Notes under the pieces: model-generated
Seen by the model: the letters and a program-made list of their open reading frames with translations, nothing else
Database searches by the model: none
What the model was told of the DNA's origin: nothing
Shown: piece after piece, positions 8,008-16,691 of the stretch
How positions within the stretch are numbered: the stretch's first letter is position 1
Layout of the letters: each line of letters opens with the position of its first letter
Made by a program: the position numbers and the translations under genes
NCBI GenBank assembly: GCA_011050685.1
Contig: DRFF01000177.1
Span: forward strand, 1 to 36,300
Direction: 5' to 3'
DNA: 36,300 nucleotides
Origin: Aurantimonas coralicida
GTDB lineage: Bacteria > Pseudomonadota > Alphaproteobacteria > Rhizobiales > Rhizobiaceae

Positions 8008-11000
8008 TTAGCCGTCCTTGCGCGCCAGAAGAGCGCGGATTAACGCCTCGTTGATGTCGCCGCTGGGCTGTAACCCCGCTTCCTTCTGGAACGACTTGAT
8101 TGCCTCGGTCGTCTGCGCGCCGGCGATCCCATCGGGAGCCCCGGGTTCATAACCGAGTTTGATCAAGATCGCCTGAATGTTGCGGACGGCCCGGGTCATG
8201 TCGATCGAAGACGTTTGGATCGGGTCGTTTTCCTTGTCGGTCCACTCTTTCGGCATCTCGACCGTGTTGACCGTTTCGTCGCGCGGCTTCGGCTTGAAGG
8301 CCGCGACCTTCGCTTCGGCCAGTTTGCTCTGCTCCGGCGTCAAGGATTTCTTGATTTCGTCCCGCTTTCGCCCGGCGTCTTCGTCGCCCGCCGCCGCGAC
8401 GATGGAGAACCATTTGAACGATTCAATGAAATCCACTTCCACGCCAGCGCCACGCGCGTAGAGAATGCCGAGATTGTACTGGCTATCGGTCATTCCGAAC
8501 TCGGCGGCGTTCTCGAACCAGCGTGCCGCCAGTTTCGGGTCGGACTTGCCGTCGACGCCGGTCGCGTAGAGAACGGCGAGGTTGTGCATGGCGCGCACAT
8601 TGCCTTGGTTTGCCGCCTTCACATACCAGTCGCGCGCCAAAGAAGTGTCGCGAGTGACGCCGTTGCCCTTTTCGAAGAGCGTGCCGAGACTGTATTGCGC
8701 CGGCGCAAAATCGCGTTCGGCCGACGCCATGAACCACCTCGCCGCGGCTTTGGCGTCCGGTTCGGCCTTGCGCCCCTCCATCAAGCGCAACCCGACTTCG
8801 AACAACGCTTTCGGGTCGCCATCGCGGGCCGCGCTGGCGAGTGCCTCATTACCAATGGTTTCCGGCATGGACGGGATCGCGGCGCCCGCGGCCGGCGCCG
8901 TGCCGGCCTGTGCCTCCAGGGAGCGGCTCACCAGCGAATCCTGCATGGCATCGCCGGCTGCGGGCGCGCGGGCTTCGCCCGCCCCTGCCGGCCCGGCCGG
9001 TTCGCTGTTCTCGGCCTGCGATGCGGGCAAAGTAGCGGTCGGCAGGACGAGCCCGTCCGGCATCGTCGACGGCGTCGCAACCCCGGAAGCCTGCTTCGCT
9101 CGCGCATCGTCGCTCGACATATCCGCCGTGGGGGCGACGGAAGCGGCGGGCTTCCCGGTCGGTGAGGACGGCTTGCCCGCGATAATGGATGGTCCGGATT
9201 CGTCATCGGAGTCCGGAATCGACGTCAGCGCTTGCCCGAGCGGCAAGGCCATGAGCGCCAGGAGCACCGCGCCAATCGCCAAAAGGATCGGCTTGCGGCG
9301 ACGCGAAATCATGTCGGTGAGGCTGACCTTGCCGGCCGCGGTGTGCGGCTCCGGGCCATCGAGGCTTTCGGCCTCGGCCGCCGCCGCCATGGCCGCGCGG
9401 CGGGCGGCGGCGATGAAGTCCGCCTTGCCGTCTGGACCGCCATCCTTCGAACGACCCGCCTGTTGCGCCCGAACCCGCTCGAGCAGCGCCGTGATGTCGG
9501 GCGTGCCCGATCCGATCGCCAGTGGCCGGTTAGCTTCCGGTGTATCGAAAATGTCGGCGGCATCCAGAGACGGCGCTTCCATGGCGCTATGGGACGTGGC
9601 CTGCTCGCGGGTTTCGACATCGGCGTCGAACAGCATCAGTTCGGGATCGTCCCCGCGCCGGGGGGGCCGCGCGGCGGGGTCGGCAGTGCCGCTCGCGATC
9701 GCGGATTTGCGCCCCTTGAGGGTACGCGCGAGGACCGCCCGCAGACCTGAAGCCTCGGCGGCCATGGCGGAGGTCGCGGCCGCGTCGGTCGGGCCGGCCG
9801 GCGGATTTCCGAAGACCACCGGTTCGTCCCGGCGTGCGCGCCCCTTGCCGGTGATCTCGCTCTCGATCTGATCAATGCGCTCGACGAGCTTCAGCAGGGT
9901 GGAATGCACGGTGCGGAAGAAATCTTCCGATTGCGCGCCGCTGTCTCGCGACAAGGCTTCCAGCGCACGCAGATCGTCGGAAAGACGGGCGACGTGCTCG
10001 CTCTGTCGAAGATCGCCGCTTTCGATCATCTGACGAACCGCCTCGTCGGCGGCCGCGCGTGCCGAGATGATGATATCCTCGCGGTGTTCATCGAGCCGGC
10101 GCTCGATGTCGGCGAGACGCTGGTCAAGTTCGGGATCGGCGATCGCCGCCGGCATGCCGTTCTCGCCGATCTGCTGCGACAGCCGTGCGATCTGAGTTTC
10201 GAGGGCCTTGACCATCTCCTCATCGACCCGCGGCGCGGAGACCTCTTCCAGTCGCTCGGCGAGAGACTGCAGGCGGGTTTCCAACGCCAGGGTCTTGACG
10301 GGGTCGCCGTCGCCCGCGCTGACGAGAGTTTCCAGCTGCAGAGAAAACCGCTCGATCCGTTCGGCAAGTTCCTGCGCCGCGTTGTCGCTGGACAGCGCCT
10401 CGATCCGATCGGCGAGTTCGCCGATGCGATCCGACAGAACCGCCGAATCGCCGTCTTCGGCGAGTTCGTCGACCCGGGCGGTCAGGGATTGAAGACGGGC
10501 CTCGATGCGCTCGACCGGACTCATGTCGATCGTCGGCGTGCGGTTTGCGGCCGCCATGATCGCACGTGAGATCTCGTCGAGCCGTTCATCGAGCAGGGCG
10601 AAGTGATCCAGATCCAATTCGTCCTGCTGGCGCTTGGCCAATGTCTCGATGCCGACCGCCAGCGTATGGACCCGCTTTTCCAGCGGCCCGATGGCGAGGG
10701 TTTCCGGCAGTTTGGCGAGAGCGGCCTCGAGCTGCTCCATCCGCTCGCCCATCGCTTCGATCTTGCCTTCGATCTCGCGCGAGGCGAATCGGTCCTCGAG
10801 TGCGCCCCAGCGTTCCTCGACGGCGCGCATGGACTTTTCGGAGGCAAGCGTCTCGAGCTTCTCGCGCAGATTGTTCATCTCGGTCTTCAGGAGATCCGAC
10901 AACCCGGCCCCCTCGCCTGCCGCCGGCGCCGCGAGATAACGATCCTCGAACTCGTCCCAGCGGCGCTCGACCGCCTTGACTTGCTCCTCGCTCGCGAGCG

Positions 11001-11760
11001 AGCCGAGGGATGTGCGCAAACGCTCCAACTCGTCCTTCAACTCGTGCCTGGCCTTGCTGTCATCTTCCGATTGTCCGGCAAGCTTGGTCTCGAACATGTC
11101 CCAACGGCGACTGACGGACTGGACGCTCTCCTCGCGCGCCGTGTCACCGACCAGACCGCGGATCGCTTCTAGTTCCTCACGCAGCGAGCGGACCGTTTCG
11201 TGATCCACGCCGCTGTCGACCATTCGGGTCAAGCCGTTGTCGACCTTGGATATCTCGGCATCGATTCGGTCGGCACTGGCCCGTTCGGCGATCATCTTGC
11301 GCAGATCGTCGAAGGCCGCGCGCATGTCGTCGAAACGCGGCTGCAGACTCTGTGTCATGTCGTCGCGGAGTTCCGCACGCAGCCGCTCAAGCTGTTGGGC
11401 AAGGTCCGCCATTGCCGCTGAACCCGCATCGTCGCCCTTGGATACGCCGTGCCCCTCGGCCGACGAGCGTTGCGGCGCTGGCCCAGCTTCAGGCTCCCCC
11501 GGCTCGCGCTCCAGCATCTTCTGCCGCATCACGATCTGGGACACTGCGTCCGAAAAGGTCGGACGGGCGGCTTTCGTGAGAGCGCCGGCCTCCGCCGGGC
11601 CGCGCACCGGTGTCTTGCCGCCCGGCCGCTCGCGCTCTTGCTTGGCTGCCGTGACGCGCGAGAGCCGCTGCTCAAGTTCCTCCAGGGTACGGCTGAGCGC
11701 ATCGAGCGAGGAAGCCTCCTCCGGCTTCCGACCGTTTCCCTGTCTTGTGTGATCGGCCAT
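8008..11760 (-). CDS. podJ: PodJ-like polar organiser: coiled coil, TM, Sel1 repeats, peptidoglycan-binding domain
   Basis: A 1250-residue protein. Residues about 20-640 are charged and rich in heptad-like coiled-coil segments (repeated blocks such as KAVERRWDEFEDR and RAVEERWGALEDR). Residues 640-820 are low-complexity. One transmembrane helix lies at about 822-845. A periplasmic Ala/Pro linker follows, then four Sel1 repeats at about 983-1140 (such as AQYSLGTLFEKGNGV and SQYNLGILYARGAGV), then a C-terminal peptidoglycan-binding domain at about 1196-1250 (LIKLGYEPGAPDGIAG). This order and length fit PodJ of Caulobacter and rhizobia, a polarity and cell-division organiser. The ATG at 11760 is chosen because upstream residues are unconserved and a GGGAAAG precedes it. 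A CtrA-like site lies about 95-110 bases upstream. Confidence 0.82.
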   Translation of the reverse strand: MADHTRQGNGRKPEEASSLDALSRTLEELEQRLSRVTAAKQERERPGGKTPVRGPAEAGALTKAARPTFSDAVSQIVMRQKMLEREPGEPEAGPAPQRSSAEGHGVSKGDDAGSAAMADLAQQLERLRAELRDDMTQSLQPRFDDMRAAFDDLRKMIAERASADRIDAEISKVDNGLTRMVDSGVDHETVRSLREELEAIRGLVGDTAREESVQSVSRRWDMFETKLAGQSEDDSKARHELKDELERLRTSLGSLASEEQVKAVERRWDEFEDRYLAAPAAGEGAGLSDLLKTEMNNLREKLETLASEKSMRAVEERWGALEDRFASREIEGKIEAMGERMEQLEAALAKLPETLAIGPLEKRVHTLAVGIETLAKRQQDELDLDHFALLDERLDEISRAIMAAANRTPTIDMSPVERIEARLQSLTARVDELAEDGDSAVLSDRIGELADRIEALSSDNAAQELAERIERFSLQLETLVSAGDGDPVKTLALETRLQSLAERLEEVSAPRVDEEMVKALETQIARLSQQIGENGMPAAIADPELDQRLADIERRLDEHREDIIISARAAADEAVRQMIESGDLRQSEHVARLSDDLRALEALSRDSGAQSEDFFRTVHSTLLKLVERIDQIESEITGKGRARRDEPVVFGNPPAGPTDAAATSAMAAEASGLRAVLARTLKGRKSAIASGTADPAARPPRRGDDPELMLFDADVETREQATSHSAMEAPSLDAADIFDTPEANRPLAIGSGTPDITALLERVRAQQAGRSKDGGPDGKADFIAAARRAAMAAAAEAESLDGPEPHTAAGKVSLTDMISRRRKPILLAIGAVLLALMALPLGQALTSIPDSDDESGPSIIAGKPSSPTGKPAASVAPTADMSSDDARAKQASGVATPSTMPDGLVLPTATLPASQAENSEPAGPAGAGEARAPAAGDAMQDSLVSRSLEAQAGTAPAAGAAIPSMPETIGNEALASAARDGDPKALFEVGLRLMEGRKAEPDAKAAARWFMASAERDFAPAQYSLGTLFEKGNGVTRDTSLARDWYVKAANQGNVRAMHNLAVLYATGVDGKSDPKLAARWFENAAEFGMTDSQYNLGILYARGAGVEVDFIESFKWFSIVAAAGDEDAGRKRDEIKKSLTPEQSKLAEAKVAAFKPKPRDETVNTVEMPKEWTDKENDPIQTSSIDMTRAVRNIQAILIKLGYEPGAPDGIAGAQTTEAIKSFQKEAGLQPSGDINEALIRALLARKDG

Positions 11761-12060
11761 CTCAGCTTTCCCGGTCGGCTGGAGCCCCGTGATCGGCTCT
11801 GTCTCGTCGGCACGTGCTCGCGCGGTAAGTTCGAAAAACTGACCCGAACATGGTAAATGATCGGTTAACGCAATTACGATCTCGTTAGTGATTAACCGCA
11901 TAAGCCGGCCCGAAACTGGACGGGGAATTGACGCAGCGTCTTGTAACAGCCTCATTTAAAGCGATATTCGGTTCCGGTGCGGGTCCAGCGGCCCCGTTTG
12001 ACCGCGCTGCGTCTTTGCGAAGTGCGTTCTGGAAATTTGCGCGAATACGGAAATCTGCTC
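11761..12060. promoter_or_regulatory. Divergent intergenic region podJ-like / merR
   Basis: A 300-base gap between the PodJ-like and MerR start codons. It contains a CtrA-like palindrome at 11854-11869 (separate entry) and a TTAACC half-site near 11895. The stretch 11850-11905 is markedly richer in A and T than the flanking genes, as expected for promoters. No gene is seen in it. Confidence 0.5.
11854..11869 (-). promoter_or_regulatory. Candidate CtrA binding site upstream of the podJ-like gene
   Basis: Read on the minus strand, the sequence is TTAAC (first four bases TTAA), then a spacer, then TTTAC: TTAA-N7-TTTA(C). The alphaproteobacterial cell-cycle regulator CtrA recognises TTAA-N7-TTAA(C), so this differs at one core position. 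CtrA control of podJ is known in Caulobacter; its operation here is inferred. Confidence 0.45.
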
Positions 12061-12531
12061 ATGCCAAACTTGAAGCCAGTCGAAACGGCGGACGAAGAGT
12101 CTTCCGTCGACATCGATTTTCTGCTGGGCCGAAGCCAAGAGGCCGCCTCGCAAAAGTCAGTGTTCAAAATCGGCGATCTTTCGAAGGAATTCGGCGTCAC
12201 CCTGAGAACACTGCGGTTCTACGAGGATCGCGGCCTGCTCTCCCCGGAGCGCCGTGGCACCACCCGGCTTTACAGCCGCCGGGACCGGACCCGGCTCCGT
12301 CTCATCCTGCTGGCCAAGACATTGGGCTTCTCGCTCACTGAGGCGAAGCAGCTCATCGAGATCTACCACCAGCCCAACGGCAAGCGGAAGCAGATCGAGG
12401 TGGCGCTGGAGCGCTTCGAGGAGCAGCAGCAGATTCTCTACGAACAGCGGGATGAAATCGAGGATTCGATCCGTGCGATGACCGTATCGATCGACCATTT
12501 GCGCCAAAAACTGGGCGAATTGGACGCCTGA
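12061..12531 (+). CDS. MerR-family transcriptional regulator of the adjacent beta-oxidation operon
   Basis: A 156-residue regulator. Residues about 34-102 form the MerR winged helix-turn-helix (FKIGDLSKEFGVTLRTLRFYE, split as KIGDLSKEFGV and TLRTLRFYEDRGLL, then RLYSRRDRTRL). Residues about 115-155 form the dimerisation coiled coil. No cysteines are visible, so it is not a metal or redox sensor of the SoxR/CueR kind. MerR proteins of the LiuR type control acyl-CoA and branched-chain degradation in proteobacteria, and the next operon encodes such enzymes. The ATG at 12061 starts MPNLKP; an in-frame ATG at 11977 is less likely. A stem-loop follows at 12592-12619. The ligand is unknown. Confidence 0.82.
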   Translation: MPNLKPVETADEESSVDIDFLLGRSQEAASQKSVFKIGDLSKEFGVTLRTLRFYEDRGLLSPERRGTTRLYSRRDRTRLRLILLAKTLGFSLTEAKQLIEIYHQPNGKRKQIEVALERFEEQQQILYEQRDEIEDSIRAMTVSIDHLRQKLGELDA

Positions 12532-12591
12532 TCCGTCCCGCGCGGCATTGGCCTGCATCGGATCATGATCGAAACTCTCCAGAGCCACAAA

Positions 12592-12619
12592 CGGGCGCGA
12601 CCGCCTTACGGCGCGCCCG
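12592..12619 (+). terminator. Stem-loop after the merR gene
   Basis: A perfect 8-bp inverted repeat (CGGGCGCG/CGCGCCCG) encloses a further 3-bp stem and a 5-base loop, 60 bases after the MerR stop. No long U-run follows, so strength is uncertain. It probably separates merR from the acyl-CoA dehydrogenase operon. Confidence 0.5.
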
Positions 12620-12692
12620 CATAATCTCTAACACTGGTGTATGATAAGAGAGCCAGCCGGCGCGCCCGGCGGCGAAGACGTTAGTGCTCTTA

Positions 12693-12708
12693 TTGACGTT
12701 TACGTAAA
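12693..12708 (+). promoter_or_regulatory. Candidate MerR-family operator/promoter of the beta-oxidation operon
   Basis: An inverted repeat TTGACGT-TT-ACGTAAA lies 44 bases upstream of the acyl-CoA dehydrogenase start. Six of seven half-site positions are symmetric. It overlaps a good -35-like TTGACG, as MerR-family operators do. The likely binder is the MerR protein encoded at 12061; that link is inferred from adjacency. Confidence 0.55.
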
Positions 12709-12751
12709 AGATATTCATACCGTCTCCGACCGACCGCGACGGAGGAATGAC

Positions 12752-14548
12752 ATGCCGACCTATCAGGCGCCCATCGAAGATACGCTGTTCGTCTTGAACG
12801 ACCTGCTCGGCTTCGAACGCTACAGCAATCTTCCGGGATTCGCCGAGGCCTCGCCGGACATGGTCGAAGCGATTCTCGGCGAAGCCGGGCGCATTGCCGG
12901 AAAAGTGCTGCAACCGCTCAATCAGCAGGGCGACCGCGAGGGTTGCCGCCGCTCCGACGACGGTTCGGTGACGACGCCGGCGGGCTTCAAGCAAGCCTAT
13001 GAGACTTGGCGCGAGGGCGGCTGGGGAAGCCTCGCCTTCGACCCGGCCTATGGCGGCCAGGGCCTGCCGCACACGCTGGCCACCGCCGTCGGCGAATACA
13101 TGTCGGCCGCCAACATGGCCTTCGCCATGTATCCCGGCCTGACCGCCGGCGCCATCGCGGCCATTTCTTCCCACGGCACCGACGAACAGAAATCGACCTA
13201 CTTGCCGAACATGATCGAGGGATCGTGGACCGGCACGATGAATTTGACCGAACCCCATTGCGGCACCGACCTCGGCCTGCTCCGCACCAAGGCAGTCCCG
13301 CAAGACGACGGCAGCTACGCCCTCACCGGCCAGAAAATCTTCATTTCCGCCGGCGAGCATGACCTCGCCGAGAACATCATCCACCTCGTTCTCGCCCGGA
13401 TCGATGGTGCGCCCGACGGGGTCAAGGGCATCTCGCTGTTCATCGTGCCGAAGTTCGTTCTCGACACGGAGGGCAAGCCCGGTCCGCGCAACGGCGTCGT
13501 CTGTGGCTCCATCGAGGAGAAGATGGGCATCCACGGCAACGCCACCTGCGTGATGAACTACGACGCGGCGACGGGTTATCTCATCGGCGAGGCCCACAAG
13601 GGCCTTCGGGCGATGTTCACGATGATGAACGAGGCGCGGCTGGGCGTCGGCGTGCAGGGGTTGGCCCTGTCCGACGTCGCCTATCAGAACGCCGTCGCCT
13701 ATGCCCGCGAACGCACGCAGGGACGGTCCCTGTCCGGCGTCAAGGCGCCCGACAAGAGCGCCGATCCGATCATCGTCCATCCGGACATCCGCCGCATGCT
13801 GATGACGATCCGCTCGATCAACGAGGCGGGCCGTGCGCTGGTGCTGTGGACGGCGCTGAAGGGCGACCTGTCGCATCGCTCCGCCGACGCGGCCGAGCGC
13901 GAGGCGGCCGACGACTGGATGGGCCTGATGACGCCGGTGATCAAGGGCGTCCTCACTGACAAGGGCTTCGACAATGCCGTCATGGCGCAGCAGGTCTATG
14001 GCGGTCATGGCTATATCGGCGAATGGGGCATGGAGCAGTTCGTCCGCGACGCCCGCATCGCCCAGATCTACGAAGGCGCCAACGGCATCCAGGCGCTCGA
14101 CCTCGTCGGCCGCAAGCTCGGGCTGAATGGCGGCCGGGCGGTGCAGGCCTTCTTCGCCGAGGTCGGCCAGTTCTGCGAGGACAATCGCGGCGACGAGCGC
14201 ATGGCGCCGATCACCAAGGCGCTGAAGAAGGGGTTAGGCGACTTGCAGCAGGCGACCATGTGGCTGATGCAGAACGCCATGGCCAAGCCCGACAATGCCG
14301 GCGCGGCCTCGACCGACTACATGCATCTCTTCGGCCTCGTGGCGCTTGGCTATATGTGGGGCCGCATGGCAAAGATCGCCGAGGAGAAGATCGCCGCCGG
14401 CGCCGACGGTCAGACCGCGTTTCTGGAGAAAAAACGCATCACCGCCCGGTTCTTCATGGAACGGCTGATGCCGGAGAGCACCACCCATCTCGCCCGCATC
14501 TCGTCCGGGGCTGATGCGATGATGGCGCTGGAGGCCGACGCGTTCTAA
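12752..14548 (+). CDS. Acyl-CoA dehydrogenase (long, C-terminally extended type)
   Basis: A 598-residue flavoenzyme that oxidises acyl-CoA to trans-2-enoyl-CoA, the first step of beta-oxidation. It opens with the short N-terminal domain of this subfamily ([20 protein letters not shown]), followed by the acyl-CoA dehydrogenase core. Visible core motifs are [13 protein letters not shown] for flavin and substrate binding, [10 protein letters not shown], and [10 protein letters not shown], whose glutamate is the likely catalytic base. A C-terminal helical extension follows. GGAGGA lies 6 bases before the ATG at 12752. It begins an operon with the small gene at 14571 and the thiolase, and is preceded by a palindromic candidate MerR operator. 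The chain-length preference cannot be judged. Confidence 0.9.
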   Translation: MPTYQAPIEDTLFVLNDLLGFERYSNLPGFAEASPDMVEAILGEAGRIAGKVLQPLNQQGDREGCRRSDDGSVTTPAGFKQAYETWREGGWGSLAFDPAYGGQGLPHTLATAVGEYMSAANMAFAMYPGLTAGAIAAISSHGTDEQKSTYLPNMIEGSWTGTMNLTEPHCGTDLGLLRTKAVPQDDGSYALTGQKIFISAGEHDLAENIIHLVLARIDGAPDGVKGISLFIVPKFVLDTEGKPGPRNGVVCGSIEEKMGIHGNATCVMNYDAATGYLIGEAHKGLRAMFTMMNEARLGVGVQGLALSDVAYQNAVAYARERTQGRSLSGVKAPDKSADPIIVHPDIRRMLMTIRSINEAGRALVLWTALKGDLSHRSADAAEREAADDWMGLMTPVIKGVLTDKGFDNAVMAQQVYGGHGYIGEWGMEQFVRDARIAQIYEGANGIQALDLVGRKLGLNGGRAVQAFFAEVGQFCEDNRGDERMAPITKALKKGLGDLQQATMWLMQNAMAKPDNAGAASTDYMHLFGLVALGYMWGRMAKIAEEKIAAGADGQTAFLEKKRITARFFMERLMPESTTHLARISSGADAMMALEADAF

Positions 14549-14570
14549 CCTTCGGCGCGAGGAGACCGAG

Positions 14571-14843
14571 ATGCCGACGAAGCGCCTGCCCTTGCCGAAG
14601 CGCCTCCCCTTGCCGAAGCGAATGTCCGTCGCGCTGACGCAGGAGGCCTATGATCGGCTGCGGTCCCTGAATTCGGGTTATGGCTTGTCGAACAATTATC
14701 TCCTGACGGTGCTCCTGTCGCGCCTCGACGATTATGCCGACCCGGACCGGCTCGCCCGGGTCTTCGACGATTTCATCTCAGACTATGGTGCGCCGTCGCC
14801 TGGCGGCATGAGTGCCCGCAAACCGGAGAAACCCGATGGCTGA
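14571..14843 (+). CDS. Small ribbon-helix-helix-like protein inside the beta-oxidation operon
   Basis: A 90-residue protein. After a basic leader, residues about 18-50 (MSVALTQEAYDRLRSLN, then YGLSNNYLLTVLLSRLDDY) have the strand-helix-turn-helix look of CopG/Arc-type proteins. The leader KRLPLP-KRLPLP-KR is an in-frame duplication of an 18-base unit (14580-14597 and 14598-14615, one mismatch). An alternative ATG at 14622 would leave this leader out. AGGAG precedes the ATG at 14571. The gene begins 22 bases after the dehydrogenase and overlaps the thiolase start by 8 bases, so it is translationally coupled to both. It may be a DNA-binding regulator of the pathway or a small enzyme partner; no function is established from sequence. 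Confidence 0.7.
   Translation: MPTKRLPLPKRLPLPKRMSVALTQEAYDRLRSLNSGYGLSNNYLLTVLLSRLDDYADPDRLARVFDDFISDYGAPSPGGMSARKPEKPDG
14580..14615 (+). repeat. Tandem 18-base duplication encoding KRLPLP twice
   Basis: Two adjacent 18-base units differ at a single base (G to C in the third codon) and are read in frame. They sit at the 5' end of the small ribbon-helix-helix-like gene. This looks like a recent slippage duplication or an assembly-sensitive repeat. Confidence 0.85.
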
Positions 14844-16044
14844 AGCCTTCATCTACGATCACGTCCGCACACCTCGTGGCCGCGGCAAGAAGGACGGCGC
14901 GCTGCATGAGGTGCCGGCGGTGCGGCTCGGCGCGAAGGTTCTCGAGGCGGTGCGCGAGCGCAACGGCATCGATACCAAAACCGTCGACGACATCATCTTC
15001 GGCTGCGTCGATCCGGTCGGCGAGGCCGGCTCGGTGATCCCCAAGGCATCCGCCTTCGAGGCCGGTTACGACTTCGCCGCCCCCGGCATGCAGATTTCGC
15101 GCTTTTGCTCCTCCGGCCTCGACGCAGTCAATCTCGCCGCCGCTAAGGTCGTACAGGGCGCCGACGACATCGTCATCGCCGGCGGCGTCGAGTCGATGTC
15201 GCGGGTCGGCATGGGCATGTCCGGCGGCGCCTGGATCATGGACCCCTCGGTCGGCATTCCCTCCTACTTCATGCCGCAGGGGGTCTCGGCCGACCTCATC
15301 GCGACGAAATACGGCTTTTCGCGTGACGACGTCGACGCCTATGCGGTGGAAAGCCAGAAGCGCGCCGGCAAGGCCTGGGATGAAGGTCGCTTCGCCAAGT
15401 CCGTCATCCCCGTCAAGGACCAGAACGGCCTGACCATCCTCGACCGTGACGAACACATGCGCCCGTCCACCGACATGCAGTCGCTCGGCAGCCTCAACGC
15501 CTCCTTCGCCGTGCACGGCGAAATGGGCGGCTATGACGCGGTCGGCATTCAGGCGCACCCGGAACTCGAAGCGGTGAACCACGTCCATCACCCCGGCAAC
15601 TCGTCGGGTATCGTCGACGGCGCGGCCGCGGTGCTGATCGGCTCCAAGGCCGGTGGAGAGGCGCTTGGCGTGAAGCCGCGGGCTCGGATCAGGGCGTTCG
15701 CCAATATCGGTTCCGACCCGGCGCTGATGCTGACCGGCCCGGTGGACGTGACGGAAAAGCTGCTCAAGCGCTCGGGCATGTCGCTGTCGGACATCGACCT
15801 TTTCGAGCTGAACGAAGCCTTCGCGGCGGTGGTGCTGCGCTACATGCAGGCTTTCGATATCGACCACGACATCATCAACGTGAATGGCGGCGCCATCGCC
15901 ATGGGCCATCCGCTGGGGGCGACCGGGGCGATGGTGCTCGGCACCGTGCTCGACGAATTGGAACGTCAGGACAAGAATATCGCGCTGGTGACACTGTGCA
16001 TCGGCGCCGGCATGGGCACGGCGACGATCATCGAGCGGGTGTGA
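14836..16044 (+). CDS. Acetyl-CoA C-acyltransferase (thiolase)
   Basis: A 402-residue thiolase that cleaves 3-ketoacyl-CoA with CoA to give acetyl-CoA, the last step of beta-oxidation. The nucleophilic cysteine lies in [10 protein letters not shown] (about residue 90), the histidine in [16 protein letters not shown] (about residue 357), and the second cysteine in [10 protein letters not shown] (about residue 388). The ATG at 14836 is chosen over an in-frame GTG at 14812 because [15 protein letters not shown] is the usual thiolase N-terminus and GGAG lies just before it. It overlaps the preceding small gene by 8 bases. The next gene starts 1 base after its stop. Confidence 0.92.
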   Translation: MAEAFIYDHVRTPRGRGKKDGALHEVPAVRLGAKVLEAVRERNGIDTKTVDDIIFGCVDPVGEAGSVIPKASAFEAGYDFAAPGMQISRFCSSGLDAVNLAAAKVVQGADDIVIAGGVESMSRVGMGMSGGAWIMDPSVGIPSYFMPQGVSADLIATKYGFSRDDVDAYAVESQKRAGKAWDEGRFAKSVIPVKDQNGLTILDRDEHMRPSTDMQSLGSLNASFAVHGEMGGYDAVGIQAHPELEAVNHVHHPGNSSGIVDGAAAVLIGSKAGGEALGVKPRARIRAFANIGSDPALMLTGPVDVTEKLLKRSGMSLSDIDLFELNEAFAAVVLRYMQAFDIDHDIINVNGGAIAMGHPLGATGAMVLGTVLDELERQDKNIALVTLCIGAGMGTATIIERV

Positions 16045-16045
16045 G

Positions 16046-16648
16046 ATGAAGAAGGGTTTCGAGAACAGCGCCCTTGTTCTCATCGACTTTCAACAAGCGT
16101 TTCTTGAGATGGAAGAGGCTGGCGCGAGGCGCAACAATCCAGAAGCTCTGACCAATGCGCGTCGGCTACTGACCCATTGTCGAGGCGAGCAAATCGCCAT
16201 CTTCCACGTTCGGCACGCTTCGACCGAGACCGGCTCCTGCCTCAGGCGCGGTGAGAGCGGGTACGAGACGATCATCGGCATGGAAGAGAGCGGCGGGGAG
16301 CCGGTTCTATTGAAATCCGTGAACTCGGCTTTCATTGGGACCGATCTGGAACGGCGATTGCGAGAAGGCGGCAAACACACCCTGTTCATTGCAGGGATCA
16401 CGACGAACCATTGCGTCGAGACCACCACAAGGATGGCCGGCAATCTCGGCTTCGATGCCAGGCTTGTCGAGGATGCCTGCTATACGTTCGACCGTATCGG
16501 CTTCCGGGGGCAACTAGAAACCGCGGAGGCGGTCCATACCATGAGCCTGTCGAATCTTGCGGGTGAGTTCGCGACCATCGAAACGACGGCGGAGGTCGTC
16601 GCTAAGCTGACTTCGAAATCGGCCCGGCGGACCAAGGCTGATGCTTGA
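16046..16648 (+). CDS. Isochorismatase-family cysteine hydrolase
   Basis: A 200-residue protein with the cysteine-hydrolase catalytic triad: D14 in LVLIDFQQ, K90 in LLKSVNSAF and C123 in TTNHCVETT. Members hydrolyse small amides or isochorismate-like substrates (nicotinamidase, ureidoacrylate or unknown amidohydrolases); the substrate here cannot be told. It starts 1 base after the thiolase stop, so it is probably co-transcribed with the beta-oxidation genes. It and the EAL gene stand between thiolase and fadB, which I would expect to be closer together in related genomes. Its AG-richer, less GC-biased codon use compared with the thiolase hints at later acquisition, but I did not measure this. 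Confidence 0.85.
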   Translation: MKKGFENSALVLIDFQQAFLEMEEAGARRNNPEALTNARRLLTHCRGEQIAIFHVRHASTETGSCLRRGESGYETIIGMEESGGEPVLLKSVNSAFIGTDLERRLREGGKHTLFIAGITTNHCVETTTRMAGNLGFDARLVEDACYTFDRIGFRGQLETAEAVHTMSLSNLAGEFATIETTAEVVAKLTSKSARRTKADA

Positions 16649-16670
16649 GATAAGGCGCGAATCTCCTAGC

Positions 16671-16690
16671 CGTTCGTTCTCGAACGAACG
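16671..16690. terminator. Hairpin between convergent isochorismatase and EAL genes
   Basis: A perfect 8-bp inverted repeat (CGTTCGTT/AACGAACG) with a 4-base loop lies exactly between the two convergent stops. It lacks a U-run on either side but is well placed to act as a bidirectional terminator. Confidence 0.5.
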
Positions 16691-16691
16691 C

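Noticed and set aside
11761-11955. Extension of the PodJ-like protein to a start at 11955
   Set aside because: The added residues are unlike the family and overlap the AT-rich promoter and CtrA-like site; the ATG at 11760 has a purine-rich ribosome binding site.
13000-14500. Long minus-strand frames opposite the acyl-CoA dehydrogenase and thiolase
   Set aside because: They are shadows of strongly conserved plus-strand enzymes, rich in His/Arg/Gly, with no motifs or ribosome binding sites.
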